This document shows positions 58,115 to 64,000 of a stretch of DNA of 64,000 nucleotides, piece after piece. A model generated the notes under the pieces. It was not told where the DNA came from and did no database searches. It saw only the letters and a list, made by a program, of their open reading frames with translations. The DNA is from Ectobacillus funiculus (GTDB taxonomy: Bacteria > Bacillota > Bacilli > Bacillales > Bacillaceae_G). Location of the stretch: NCBI RefSeq assembly GCF_042429435.1, contig NZ_JBHMAF010000180.1; one strand, 5' to 3'. The position numbers and the translations under genes are program-made. Position 1 is the first letter of the stretch, and each line of letters begins with the position of its first letter.

Positions 58115-58115
58115 A

Positions 58116-58691
58116 TTAGTGACAGCTTACACTTTCCCTTTGTGCTGCCGGGTAAACTGCGCGGGCGCCGCCGATAAGTTTCGGACGGGTTTTCGCCAGC
58201 GTAACATGTGCACTGCCGATTTGCTTTAACGCGGTACGTACCGGAACTGCCACATGCTTGATGTGCATGCCAATAAATGTATCACCGATATCTATACCAG
58301 CATCTGCCTTGATAAACTCTACTACAACTGGATCCTTCATATTGTGGTAGGCATATGTCGGCAGCGCCCCTCCTGCGGAACGAACTGGAATTACTGTAAC
58401 CATCTCTAGGTTATACTTCTGCGCGACTTCTCGTTCTACAACAAGTGCGCGATTTAGATGCTCACAGCATTGAAACACAAGGGAGATTCCAGTTTTGTCT
58501 TGAAATGCTCTCAGCTCTTCAAACAGAATTTGCGCGACCTCTATTGTACCTGCTGTACCAATCCTCGATCCGATTACTTCACTCGTACTGCAGCCGATCA
58601 CAAACAATTGTCCAGCCTCTAGGGAAGCTTGCTCTTGAAAATCGGAAAGCACCGCGTGCATTTGCTGTCGTAATTGTTCTAAGTCATCCAT
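58116..58691 (-). CDS. ywlG: YwlG family protein (TIGR01440)
   Basis: 191 residues with the family blocks FVIGCSTSEVIGSRIGTAGT, LVFQCCEHLNRALVVERE, MVTVIPVRSAGGALPTYAYH, DIGDTFIGMHIKHVAVPVR. The family is conserved in Firmicutes beside rpiB and glyA; its biochemical role is unknown. Gene order supports the identity. Confidence 0.92.
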   Translation of the reverse strand: MDDLEQLRQQMHAVLSDFQEQASLEAGQLFVIGCSTSEVIGSRIGTAGTIEVAQILFEELRAFQDKTGISLVFQCCEHLNRALVVEREVAQKYNLEMVTVIPVRSAGGALPTYAYHNMKDPVVVEFIKADAGIDIGDTFIGMHIKHVAVPVRTALKQIGSAHVTLAKTRPKLIGGARAVYPAAQRESVSCH

Positions 58692-58799
58692 CGCGACTCT
58701 TCCTTTCGTGGAAATTGGTTCCCAAAATTACGTTATGCTTGTTGGATACATAGAAGAAAGAAGCGTCTTCATTTCTTTTATGCTAAGGAAACCTGCTGT

Positions 58800-59246
58800 T
58801 TATTCTGCTTCGTACGTGTTAATTTTGCCAACACGATTTGCATGGCGTCCGCCGAGAAACTCAGTTGTTAGCCAAATTTCAGCAACATCTCGTGCCAAAC
58901 CTGGTCCAATCACGCGCTCTCCCATTGCCATCATATTGGAATCATTATGCTCACGCGTTGCCTTTGCACTAAAGGTATCGTGTATAAGTGCACAACGAAT
59001 GCCTTTTACCTTATTAGCGGCAATCGACATCCCAATGCCTGTACCACAAATTAAAATACCTCTGTCAGCCTCCCCTTTTGCAACCATTTCAGCTGCCGGA
59101 AACGCAAAATCAGGATAATCGACAGACGACCCAGCTGCACATTCACAGCCAAGATCTACATATTCCATTCCAAGTTCTTCTAATAAATGTATAATTTCTT
59201 TACGGATATTCACGCCGCCGTGATCAGATGCTACTACTACCTTCAT
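58800..59246 (-). CDS. rpiB: Ribose-5-phosphate isomerase B
   Basis: 148 residues. Interconverts ribose 5-phosphate and ribulose 5-phosphate. ASDHGGVNIRKEI, the Cys in GILICGTGIGMSIAANK, and HNDSNMMAMGERVIGP are diagnostic. Start ATG 59246 has GGAGGG 7 bases upstream. It is 37 bases behind ywlE. Confidence 0.95.
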   Translation of the reverse strand: MKVVVASDHGGVNIRKEIIHLLEELGMEYVDLGCECAAGSSVDYPDFAFPAAEMVAKGEADRGILICGTGIGMSIAANKVKGIRCALIHDTFSAKATREHNDSNMMAMGERVIGPGLARDVAEIWLTTEFLGGRHANRVGKINTYEAE

Positions 59247-59283
59247 GTTCGGTCCCTCCAAATATAATCTCCCTACAGCCTAA

Positions 59284-59739
59284 TTATACATGTCCGCCGC
59301 CTTCAGCGGCTTGATTTTTCGCAAAGCGCTGCAGCAGTGTATTTAATTCATGTAAAGTCCTTCTATACACTTCGAGTGAGCCGCCGTACGGATCAGAAAT
59401 ATCACGATCGATACGCTCTGTATATCCGTACAACGTATGCACCTTATCCCCTAACCCCGGATAATATTGGGCAATCGTCTGCTTATGGCCTCTCGTCATC
59501 GTCAACACAACATCTGCCCATTGCAGCAATTCCTCTGTTAACTGCCGGGAAGTATGATTGATTTCTATCCCTTGTTCCTGAAGTGCCGTTTTGGCATGCG
59601 CAGAGGCATCGCTTCCTGCATCTGCAAATACACCAGCCGACTTCACTTCAAAGACCTCTTTGCCATGATGACGAAGCACCGCTTCTGCCATCGGACTACG
59701 GCATGTATTTCCCGTACATACAAACAATATGCGTTTCAT
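59284..59739 (-). CDS. ywlE: Protein-arginine phosphatase, low-molecular-weight PTP family
   Basis: 151 residues. The P-loop VCTGNTCRSPMAEA has the catalytic Cys and the Thr (CTGNT) that makes YwlE specific for phospho-arginine, and DPYGGSLEVYRRT holds the acid Asp. YwlE removes arginine phosphates placed by McsB on proteins marked for ClpCP. First gene of the ywlE-rpiB-ywlG-glyA series. Confidence 0.9.
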   Translation of the reverse strand: MKRILFVCTGNTCRSPMAEAVLRHHGKEVFEVKSAGVFADAGSDASAHAKTALQEQGIEINHTSRQLTEELLQWADVVLTMTRGHKQTIAQYYPGLGDKVHTLYGYTERIDRDISDPYGGSLEVYRRTLHELNTLLQRFAKNQAAEGGGHV

Positions 59740-60105
59740 CCCGTTTCCCCTTTCCTAGGTTTCGTTGTTTCCCTTTGTCTCAATCATTATAATCTTTTCC
59801 TGCCGATAAAATTGGTCATATAGTTCTTGTTATCTTCATCATACAGTACAGAAAGGTATGTTGTTAAGCAGAAAGCTATCTATTTGCTCGAACAGCTTGT
59901 TTGAAAGATCTTTTGTACCCGTACGGTTTTCTTATTTCCCTTCAGCATGTTTTCACCCCACGACAAACTCGTTCTATTTCTATATTTTTTTGCATGAGAC
60001 AAGAAGATAACAAATATACTTTAAAGAAGTTAATTGACAAAAGTAAGTGAGGTATCGTATTATACTTACGTAATGTAAGTTAATAACTTTTAGGAGGTTT
60101 GCAAC
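59740..60105. other. Divergent intergenic region ywlE / doxX
   Basis: 366 bases. The doxX promoter and operator are at the right end. On the minus strand a 22-codon frame (MLKGNKKTVRVQKIFQTSCS, near 59885-59950) has GGGGTG before its ATG, but I cannot support it as a gene. Nothing else stands out. Confidence 0.5.
60034..60080 (+). promoter_or_regulatory. Promoter and palindromic operator of the doxX operon
   Basis: TTGACA (60034-60039), 18 bases, TATTAT (60058-60063). GTAAGT occurs at 60043-60048 and again in the palindrome ACTTAC-GTAAT-GTAAGT (60064-60080), which covers the start site. This is a typical repressor site of a MarR/HxlR-type redox or quinone sensor. Confidence 0.65.
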
Positions 60106-60492
60106 ATGATGGACACAGGTCTTTTAATTATTCGTTTAGTTGTGGGAATTCTATTTATCGGGCACGGCGCCCAAAAGCTGTTCGGCTGGTTTGGCGGCTA
60201 TGGCTTAAAAGGAACAGGCGGCTGGCTGGAGTCAATCGGAATGAAGCCAGGGGTGTTCATGGCATTTTTAGCAGGGGCAGGCGAGCTTGTCGGTGGTTTA
60301 TTATTTGCGGCTGGTGTCTTTACATGGGCGGGTGCTGCTCTAATTACGATTACAATGCTGGTTGCGATATTTACAGTTCATGGAAAAAACGGATTATGGA
60401 GCACGCAAAACGGCTTTGAATATAATCTCGTGCTAATTGCCGCAGCCATTGGAGTAGCACTTAGCGGTCCAGGCGCTTATACTTTGTTTTAA
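60106..60492 (+). CDS. DoxX-family membrane protein (MhqP-like)
   Basis: 128 residues, four helices. LLIIRLVVGILFIGHGAQKL, FGWFGGYGLKGTGGWLESIG and FLAGAGELVGGLLFAAGVFT are DoxX blocks. In B. subtilis such a protein (MhqP) and a hydrolase (MhqD) are induced by quinones and thiol-reactive compounds; here a related hydrolase follows by 28 bases. GGAGG lies 8 bases before the ATG. Function in detoxification is inferred from that setting and the operator. Confidence 0.85.
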   Translation: MMDTGLLIIRLVVGILFIGHGAQKLFGWFGGYGLKGTGGWLESIGMKPGVFMAFLAGAGELVGGLLFAAGVFTWAGAALITITMLVAIFTVHGKNGLWSTQNGFEYNLVLIAAAIGVALSGPGAYTLF

Positions 60493-60520
60493 GTAACTAT
60501 CCTTTGAAGGGAGATCAATC

Positions 60521-61116
60521 ATGCAGCATATTTTTCAAAAGGGAACGACGGATACAACCTTACTTTTACTTCACGGCACTGGAGGAACAGAACGGGATTT
60601 GCTTCCACTCGCTGAAATGATTTCCCCTTCCGCTAACGTCTTAAGCGTACGCGGAAATGTATTGGAAAATGGGATGCCCCGCTTTTTCCGCAGACTGGCA
60701 GAGGGCGTCTTTGATATAGAGGATTTAGTATTTCGCACGAAGGAATTACAGGAGTTTCTAGATGAGGCAACGAGAAACTATGAATTTGACCGAAGCAAAG
60801 TTATCGCCATTGGTTACTCAAACGGCGCTAACATTGCCGGCAGTTTATTATTTCATTATAAGAATGCTCTGCAGGCAGCTATCTTATTTCATCCGATGGT
60901 GCCAAGACGCGGCGTCGCCCTTCCTTCTTTAACTGAAATACCGGTTTTCATTGGAGCAGGAAACAATGACCCAATTTGCCCGCCGCAGGAGACCAATGAT
61001 TTAGCAGCATTGCTGCAGGATGCCGGTGCAGATGTACAGCTATATTGGCCTTTGGCCATCAGCTAACGCGCGACGAAGTAGCTGCGGCAAAGACTTGGTT
61101 TGAAGAAAAGCTCTAA
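60521..61116 (+). pseudogene. Alpha/beta hydrolase (MhqD-like carboxylesterase), frameshifted at its 3' end
   Basis: The frame from ATG 60521 has TTLLLLHGTGGTERDLLPLA, the nucleophile elbow AIGYSNGANIAGSLL and FIGAGNNDPICPPQE with the acid Asp, then stops at 61066 after VQLYWPLAIS. In the next frame the lost tail follows directly: GHQLTRDEVAAAKTWFEEKL to a stop at 61116. One T missing in CCTTTGGCC (about 61051) explains it. The tail holds the catalytic His, so the short product would be inactive. A sequencing or assembly error is quite possible in this draft sequence. The 198-residue repaired protein fits the family. Confidence 0.8.
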
Positions 61117-61240
61117 TTAGCGAGCCCCACCCTTGGGCGAAGACAGCGGCATCGTTGCTCTTATACTTTATTCCTAAAATTTCTCGCTACGCAAATTCGC
61201 TCTTAGCTGGAAATTCATACCTTATCCAAATGGAGAAAAG
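61113..61240 (+). repeat. Dispersed post-terminator repeat, copy 13
   Basis: ATTAGCGAGCCCCACCCTTG, GGCGAAGACAGCGGCATCGT, TTTATTCCTAAAATTTCTCG, CTACGCAAATTCGC, TAGCTGGAAATTCATAC. The left hairpin arm overlaps the end of the hydrolase frame. Confidence 0.85.
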
Positions 61241-61263
61241 TCCGGTGCAGGCCGGACTTTTCT
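61236..61263 (-). terminator. Terminator of the ABC exporter operon
   Basis: AAAAGTCCGG-TGCAGG-CCGGACTTTT, perfect and bidirectional. Confidence 0.88.
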
Positions 61264-61271
61264 TATGTTCT

Positions 61272-62000
61272 TCAAATTGCTTTTTGACGAATGTACAATA
61301 ATCCGGCAGCGAAGAAAAGAAGAAGGCTGCCGCAAATTGCAAAGATAAGTGACTCAAATGATGTAAAAAAGCCTCCCCACGGCCCATCTCCCTTAGGAAG
61401 CATCGTTAAAAATGGCTGTACCCACGGATAATATGGAGCATATTGCTTCGAGTTAGCTACTAGGATATTAGGAAGCGTAAACACTACATTTAAAGCAAGC
61501 GGTGCGGCAAAGCTCGACCATGCCATAGATACGAAAAGCAAGAGGGCAGCGAGCGGAAGTGTGGAAATCCATCCCCCAGCCAAGCTCTTCCACAGGGCTT
61601 CCAGCGGAATCGGGTCGGTAAATCCTTTCACTGCTCCAACTAGGATCCAGCTGATTCCGAAAAGCAGCTGATTAACAGCAATTAGCACAGCAATCATAAT
61701 AAATTTGGCTAAATAGACATGCTCGCGACGGACAGGAAGACTCAGCAGCTGTTTCCAGCCGCCGTGAAGATGCTCATATCTGCAAATAAAGCTTGCTAGC
61801 ACTCCGATAATGAGTGGCAGCAGTAAAAGAGAATGTGTTACCGACATAGCTAATAAAGACGCAAGCCACTTCGAGCCTGATAACAAATCACTCGTCGCAA
61901 AGCCAACAACTCCGGCAAAGACAGGACTGATAAAAAGAAGCGATAAAATCCTTGTTTTTCTAATTTTAAAATACTCTGTCGTAATAAGAGCCCAAAGCAT
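61272..62000 (-). CDS. ABC-2 type exporter permease, second
   Basis: 242 residues, six helices. Like its neighbour it shares the BcrB-type loop WKQLLSLPVRREHVYLAKFI. Start ATG shares bases with the stop of the preceding gene (TAATG), so expression is coupled. With the ATPase at 62682 it would form an exporter for a lipid, peptide antibiotic or similar substrate (bacitracin-type ABC systems). No sensor kinase is nearby, so the substrate is open. Confidence 0.85.
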   Translation of the reverse strand: MLWALITTEYFKIRKTRILSLLFISPVFAGVVGFATSDLLSGSKWLASLLAMSVTHSLLLLPLIIGVLASFICRYEHLHGGWKQLLSLPVRREHVYLAKFIMIAVLIAVNQLLFGISWILVGAVKGFTDPIPLEALWKSLAGGWISTLPLAALLLFVSMAWSSFAAPLALNVVFTLPNILVANSKQYAPYYPWVQPFLTMLPKGDGPWGGFFTSFESLIFAICGSLLLFFAAGLLYIRQKAI

Positions 62001-62704
62001 TACTTCACGTCCTTCCTTTGAAAGTCAATGATGCCGCCCAGAAGAATAACGCTTCCTGCCAAAACTCCAGCTAAAAGAAATTTCTCCTGACCTTGCCCCG
62101 CTTGCAATAGCGGCCATTTCCAAATGAACCAATCTGGTGCGGAATAGGCGTACATCGAGCAGACGCTGCCCAGAATGCCGACGGAAAGCGAATATGCTTG
62201 GTTTTGAATCGTAATTGAAAGCCAGAGCTGGATTGCAAGGATTGGGATTCCCGCTAGCAGGGGATAGAAGCTGTTTTTAAAAATGAGAAGCAGCGGAATG
62301 TCATCGCCAAAATGCAAATAAACGCCTAAGATAATCGTTCCGACAAATAATAGAGCACAAGATAGCAGCAGCATGAAAAATACAATAATAAATTTGGATG
62401 AAAATACATCTCTTCGTCTAACCGGCAAACTCAACAGCTGTTTCCAGGAACTTTGTTGATGTTCAATATTTGCAATTTGTGAGGCAAGAATCGTCATTCC
62501 CAGCAATAAAGCAGGTGCGACAAACATATTGATATTTTGGATGAGTCCTAGCCAAACATCTGGCTGCTGCCGAATCAACCAGTCATACCTTACCCCGTAA
62601 TTTACTATTTGCAGCGAAACGACACCGAAGGGACCTAGAAAAACAAGCAGCCAAAACCATTTTCGCTTCAGCTTCAGCAAATCAGCTTGCAGAATGTCCA
62701 ACAT
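62000..62704 (-). CDS. ABC-2 type exporter permease, first
   Basis: 234 residues, six helices, the same loop as above (WKQLLSLPVRRRDVFSSKFI), so the two permeases are paralogues that pair. ATG 62704 follows GGAGGGGATCTGCACC and overlaps the ATPase end by 23 bases. Confidence 0.85.
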   Translation of the reverse strand: MLDILQADLLKLKRKWFWLLVFLGPFGVVSLQIVNYGVRYDWLIRQQPDVWLGLIQNINMFVAPALLLGMTILASQIANIEHQQSSWKQLLSLPVRRRDVFSSKFIIVFFMLLLSCALLFVGTIILGVYLHFGDDIPLLLIFKNSFYPLLAGIPILAIQLWLSITIQNQAYSLSVGILGSVCSMYAYSAPDWFIWKWPLLQAGQGQEKFLLAGVLAGSVILLGGIIDFQRKDVK

Positions 62705-63620
62705 GGTGCAGATCCCCTCCACTCGTCAATTCAAGGAAAATCTCTTCTAATGATTTCCGTTCCTCTTCTACACGATAGACAGAAATATCGTTATGAATGA
62801 GCATACGGATTACGTTCGTAACATGCTCATCCTTGTTTTCTTCCAGGTAAAGTGCCCCATTTTCTTGGCTAACAGCAATCCCTTTTGTTAAGAGAAGCGC
62901 TTTTGCTCTGTCAGTATCTTGTACACGAAGCTTGATTTGAGATTTCGCCCTATTTCTCAGGACTTCAATCTTATCCTGAAAAATAAGATTTCCTTTTAAA
63001 ATGATGCCAACCTTCGAAGCCATTTGATCAATTTCTGAGAGCAAATGACTTGAAACTAAAACCGTTATTCCATAGCGGGCAGGCATATTTTTAATTAAAT
63101 CGCGAATTTCATGAATTCCAGAAGGATCTAAGCCATTTGTCGGCTCATCAAGGATCAGCAGTTCAGGATTCCCTAACAATGCAGCTGCAATCCCAAGCCG
63201 CTGCTTCATTCCGAGAGAATACTCCTTTACCCCTCGATTCGCATCTGCTGTTAATCCTACAATGCTAAGCACCTCATCAATCCTGCTTTTTTGAACTTTA
63301 ACAATTTTCCGGATGGCTTCTAAATTCTCCCGCCCCGTCAAATGGGCGTAATAGGAGGGTGATTCAACCAATGAGCCAATCCTCTGCAACGCATGCAAAT
63401 GATTCCTCTTCACATCATTGCCAAATAATTCAATGGCTCCAGAGGTTGGCTTCATCAAACCAAGCAGCATGCGGATTGTCGTTGTTTTGCCTGATCCATT
63501 CGGTCCTAAAAACCCATAAATCTCACCTTTTTGAATAGATAAGTTGATTCCATTCACAGCCGCTTTTCCTTTAAAGCTTTTTACTAAATCGGTCGTTTGA
63601 ATAATCATGTGTTCCTTCAT
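62682..63620 (-). CDS. ABC exporter ATP-binding protein (BcrA/LptB-like)
   Basis: 312 residues. Walker A GFLGPNGSGKTTTIRMLLGL, signature YSLGMKQRLGIAAALL, Walker B LLILDEPTNGLDPSG and the switch His (VSSHLLSEID). The C-terminal 90 residues are the DUF4162-like tail of BcrA-type exporters. ATG 63620 follows GAGGTGATTGAA. A 19-bp palindrome covers this ribosome site. First gene of the operon. Confidence 0.92.
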   Translation of the reverse strand: MKEHMIIQTTDLVKSFKGKAAVNGINLSIQKGEIYGFLGPNGSGKTTTIRMLLGLMKPTSGAIELFGNDVKRNHLHALQRIGSLVESPSYYAHLTGRENLEAIRKIVKVQKSRIDEVLSIVGLTADANRGVKEYSLGMKQRLGIAAALLGNPELLILDEPTNGLDPSGIHEIRDLIKNMPARYGITVLVSSHLLSEIDQMASKVGIILKGNLIFQDKIEVLRNRAKSQIKLRVQDTDRAKALLLTKGIAVSQENGALYLEENKDEHVTNVIRMLIHNDISVYRVEEERKSLEEIFLELTSGGDLHHVGHSAS

Positions 63621-63629
63621 TTCAATCAC

Positions 63630-63648
63630 CTCTATAGTTATCATAGAG
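63630..63648 (-). promoter_or_regulatory. Palindrome next to the ribosome site of the ABC operon
   Basis: CTCTAT-AGTTATC-ATAGAG. Its position directly before the Shine-Dalgarno bases would suit a repressor or an RNA hairpin. Confidence 0.35.
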
Positions 63649-63698
63649 CGCTGCAGTTAAAACAAAGGTACTCGTTTGTTTAAAAATAGTTTAAAAAC

Positions 63699-63745
63699 AA
63701 TGGGGCTGACCTCACAACGCATCAGCGTTTGAGGTCAGCCCCATT
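63699..63745 (-). terminator. Terminator of the Ktr-type gene
   Basis: A perfect 16-bp stem AATGGGGCTGACCTCA / TGAGGTCAGCCCCATT with an inner AACGC/GCGTT hairpin, followed on the minus strand by GTTTTTAAAC. Confidence 0.8.
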
Positions 63746-63846
63746 AAGTTAACGAAGCAGAATAATGTAATTATCAGGTTAAAGACATTCATATAAAGTA
63801 TCTGCAAATATGCGGACATCCGTAAGTTATTTTAGACTTTTACTTT

Positions 63847-64000
63847 CTACCCAAGATTCGCAAAACGATGTAAATCTTTATTTTCTCCAATCATAACCAA
63901 AACGTCTTCTTTTTGAATCAATTCATCTGGAGAAGGAGAAATATTGACTTTTCCTTTGTTATTAATAGCAATTACAGTTAAGTCAAATTTTGCTCTAATA
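63847..64000 (-). CDS. KtrA/KtrC-type potassium uptake regulator, C-terminal part, cut by window edge
   Basis: Minus-strand frame from the edge to TAG at 63847: IRAKFDLTVIAINNKGKVNI, SPSPDELIQKEDVLVMIGEN, KDLHRFANLG. This is the end of a RCK/TrkA-C domain as in KtrA and KtrC, the cytoplasmic gating ring that binds c-di-AMP and controls K+ uptake through KtrB or KtrD. The nucleotide-binding half is outside the window, so KtrA and KtrC cannot be told apart. Confidence 0.8.
   Translation of the reverse strand, partial: IRAKFDLTVIAINNKGKVNISPSPDELIQKEDVLVMIGENKDLHRFANLG

Larger units (their letters stand above)
57668..58115. other. Intergenic region ywlG / glyA
   Basis: 448 bases: glyA leader with A/T-rich promoter and PurBox-like sites on the left, the ywlG terminator on the right. 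A plus-strand ORF of 72 codons (57959-58177) has no ribosome site and overlaps the end of ywlG. Confidence 0.55.

Noticed and set aside
57959..58177. 72-codon plus-strand ORF between glyA and ywlG
   Set aside because: No start signals; overlaps the ywlG terminator and coding end.
1..64000. tRNA or rRNA genes
   Set aside because: I saw no cloverleaf with TTCGANNC arm or rRNA sequence anywhere in the window.

Overview
The window comes from a low-GC, endospore-forming member of the Bacillaceae. It carries spoIIID, spoIIQ, spoIID, mbl and the conserved Bacillus block ywlE-rpiB-ywlG-glyA-upp-atp operon. Downstream of atp lies an 11-subunit complex I operon of the Bacillus cereus type (nuoABCDHIJKLMN, no nuoEFG), then ywzB-ywmB-murA-spoIID. 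Ten N bases at 17226-17235 show that this is a draft assembly.

Layout. 1-10.2 kb is a cell-surface polymer region: a partial TagB/TagF-type glycerophosphotransferase (cut by the left edge), tagD, a beta-helix secreted protein, a 988-residue TagF-like polymerase, an SGNH hydrolase, a hexapeptide acetyltransferase and a NAGPA-domain protein. 10.3-12.8 kb holds mbl, spoIIID and a DUF6232-like membrane protein. 12.9-17.9 kb is a scarred zone: a glycoside hydrolase whose N-terminus is a 21-bp minisatellite, a dead IS231-like (IS4 family) element, a small membrane protein gene and a broken IS630-type element. 17.9-28 kb has spoIIQ, a sirtuin, then an acquired nitrate/molybdate module (HTH plus binding-protein-fold regulator, a GC-richer broken nitrate reductase/flavoprotein fusion, modA, modB), a possible small-RNA locus and a dCache-GGDEF diguanylate cyclase. 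28-43.4 kb is spoIID-murA-ywmB-ywzB and the nuo operon. 43.5-45.3 kb holds a MITE and small genes. 45.4-52.8 kb is the atp operon (atpZ-I-B-E-F-H-A-G-D-C). 52.9-63.6 kb has a Vpr-like subtilase, upp, glyA, ywlG, rpiB, ywlE, doxX plus a frameshifted MhqD-like hydrolase, and a BcrA-type ABC exporter. A TrkA-C (Ktr) protein is cut by the right edge.

How it works together. The left arm builds and modifies teichoic acid or a related wall polymer. Mbl organises wall synthesis and MurA supplies precursor. SpoIIID, SpoIIQ and SpoIID act in engulfment and mother-cell gene control. Complex I and F1Fo ATPase form the respiratory energy core. The nitrate reductase is clearly dead, while its regulator and modAB look intact.

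The most unusual feature is a structured intergenic repeat of about 130 bp, present in at least thirteen full, partial or split copies here. Most copies sit directly behind the intrinsic terminator of a gene, in a fixed orientation, and each full copy ends in its own terminator-like hairpin. One copy is split by the IS630 element, which gives exact insertion boundaries. A 136-bp MITE with matching ends lies at 43.5 kb.
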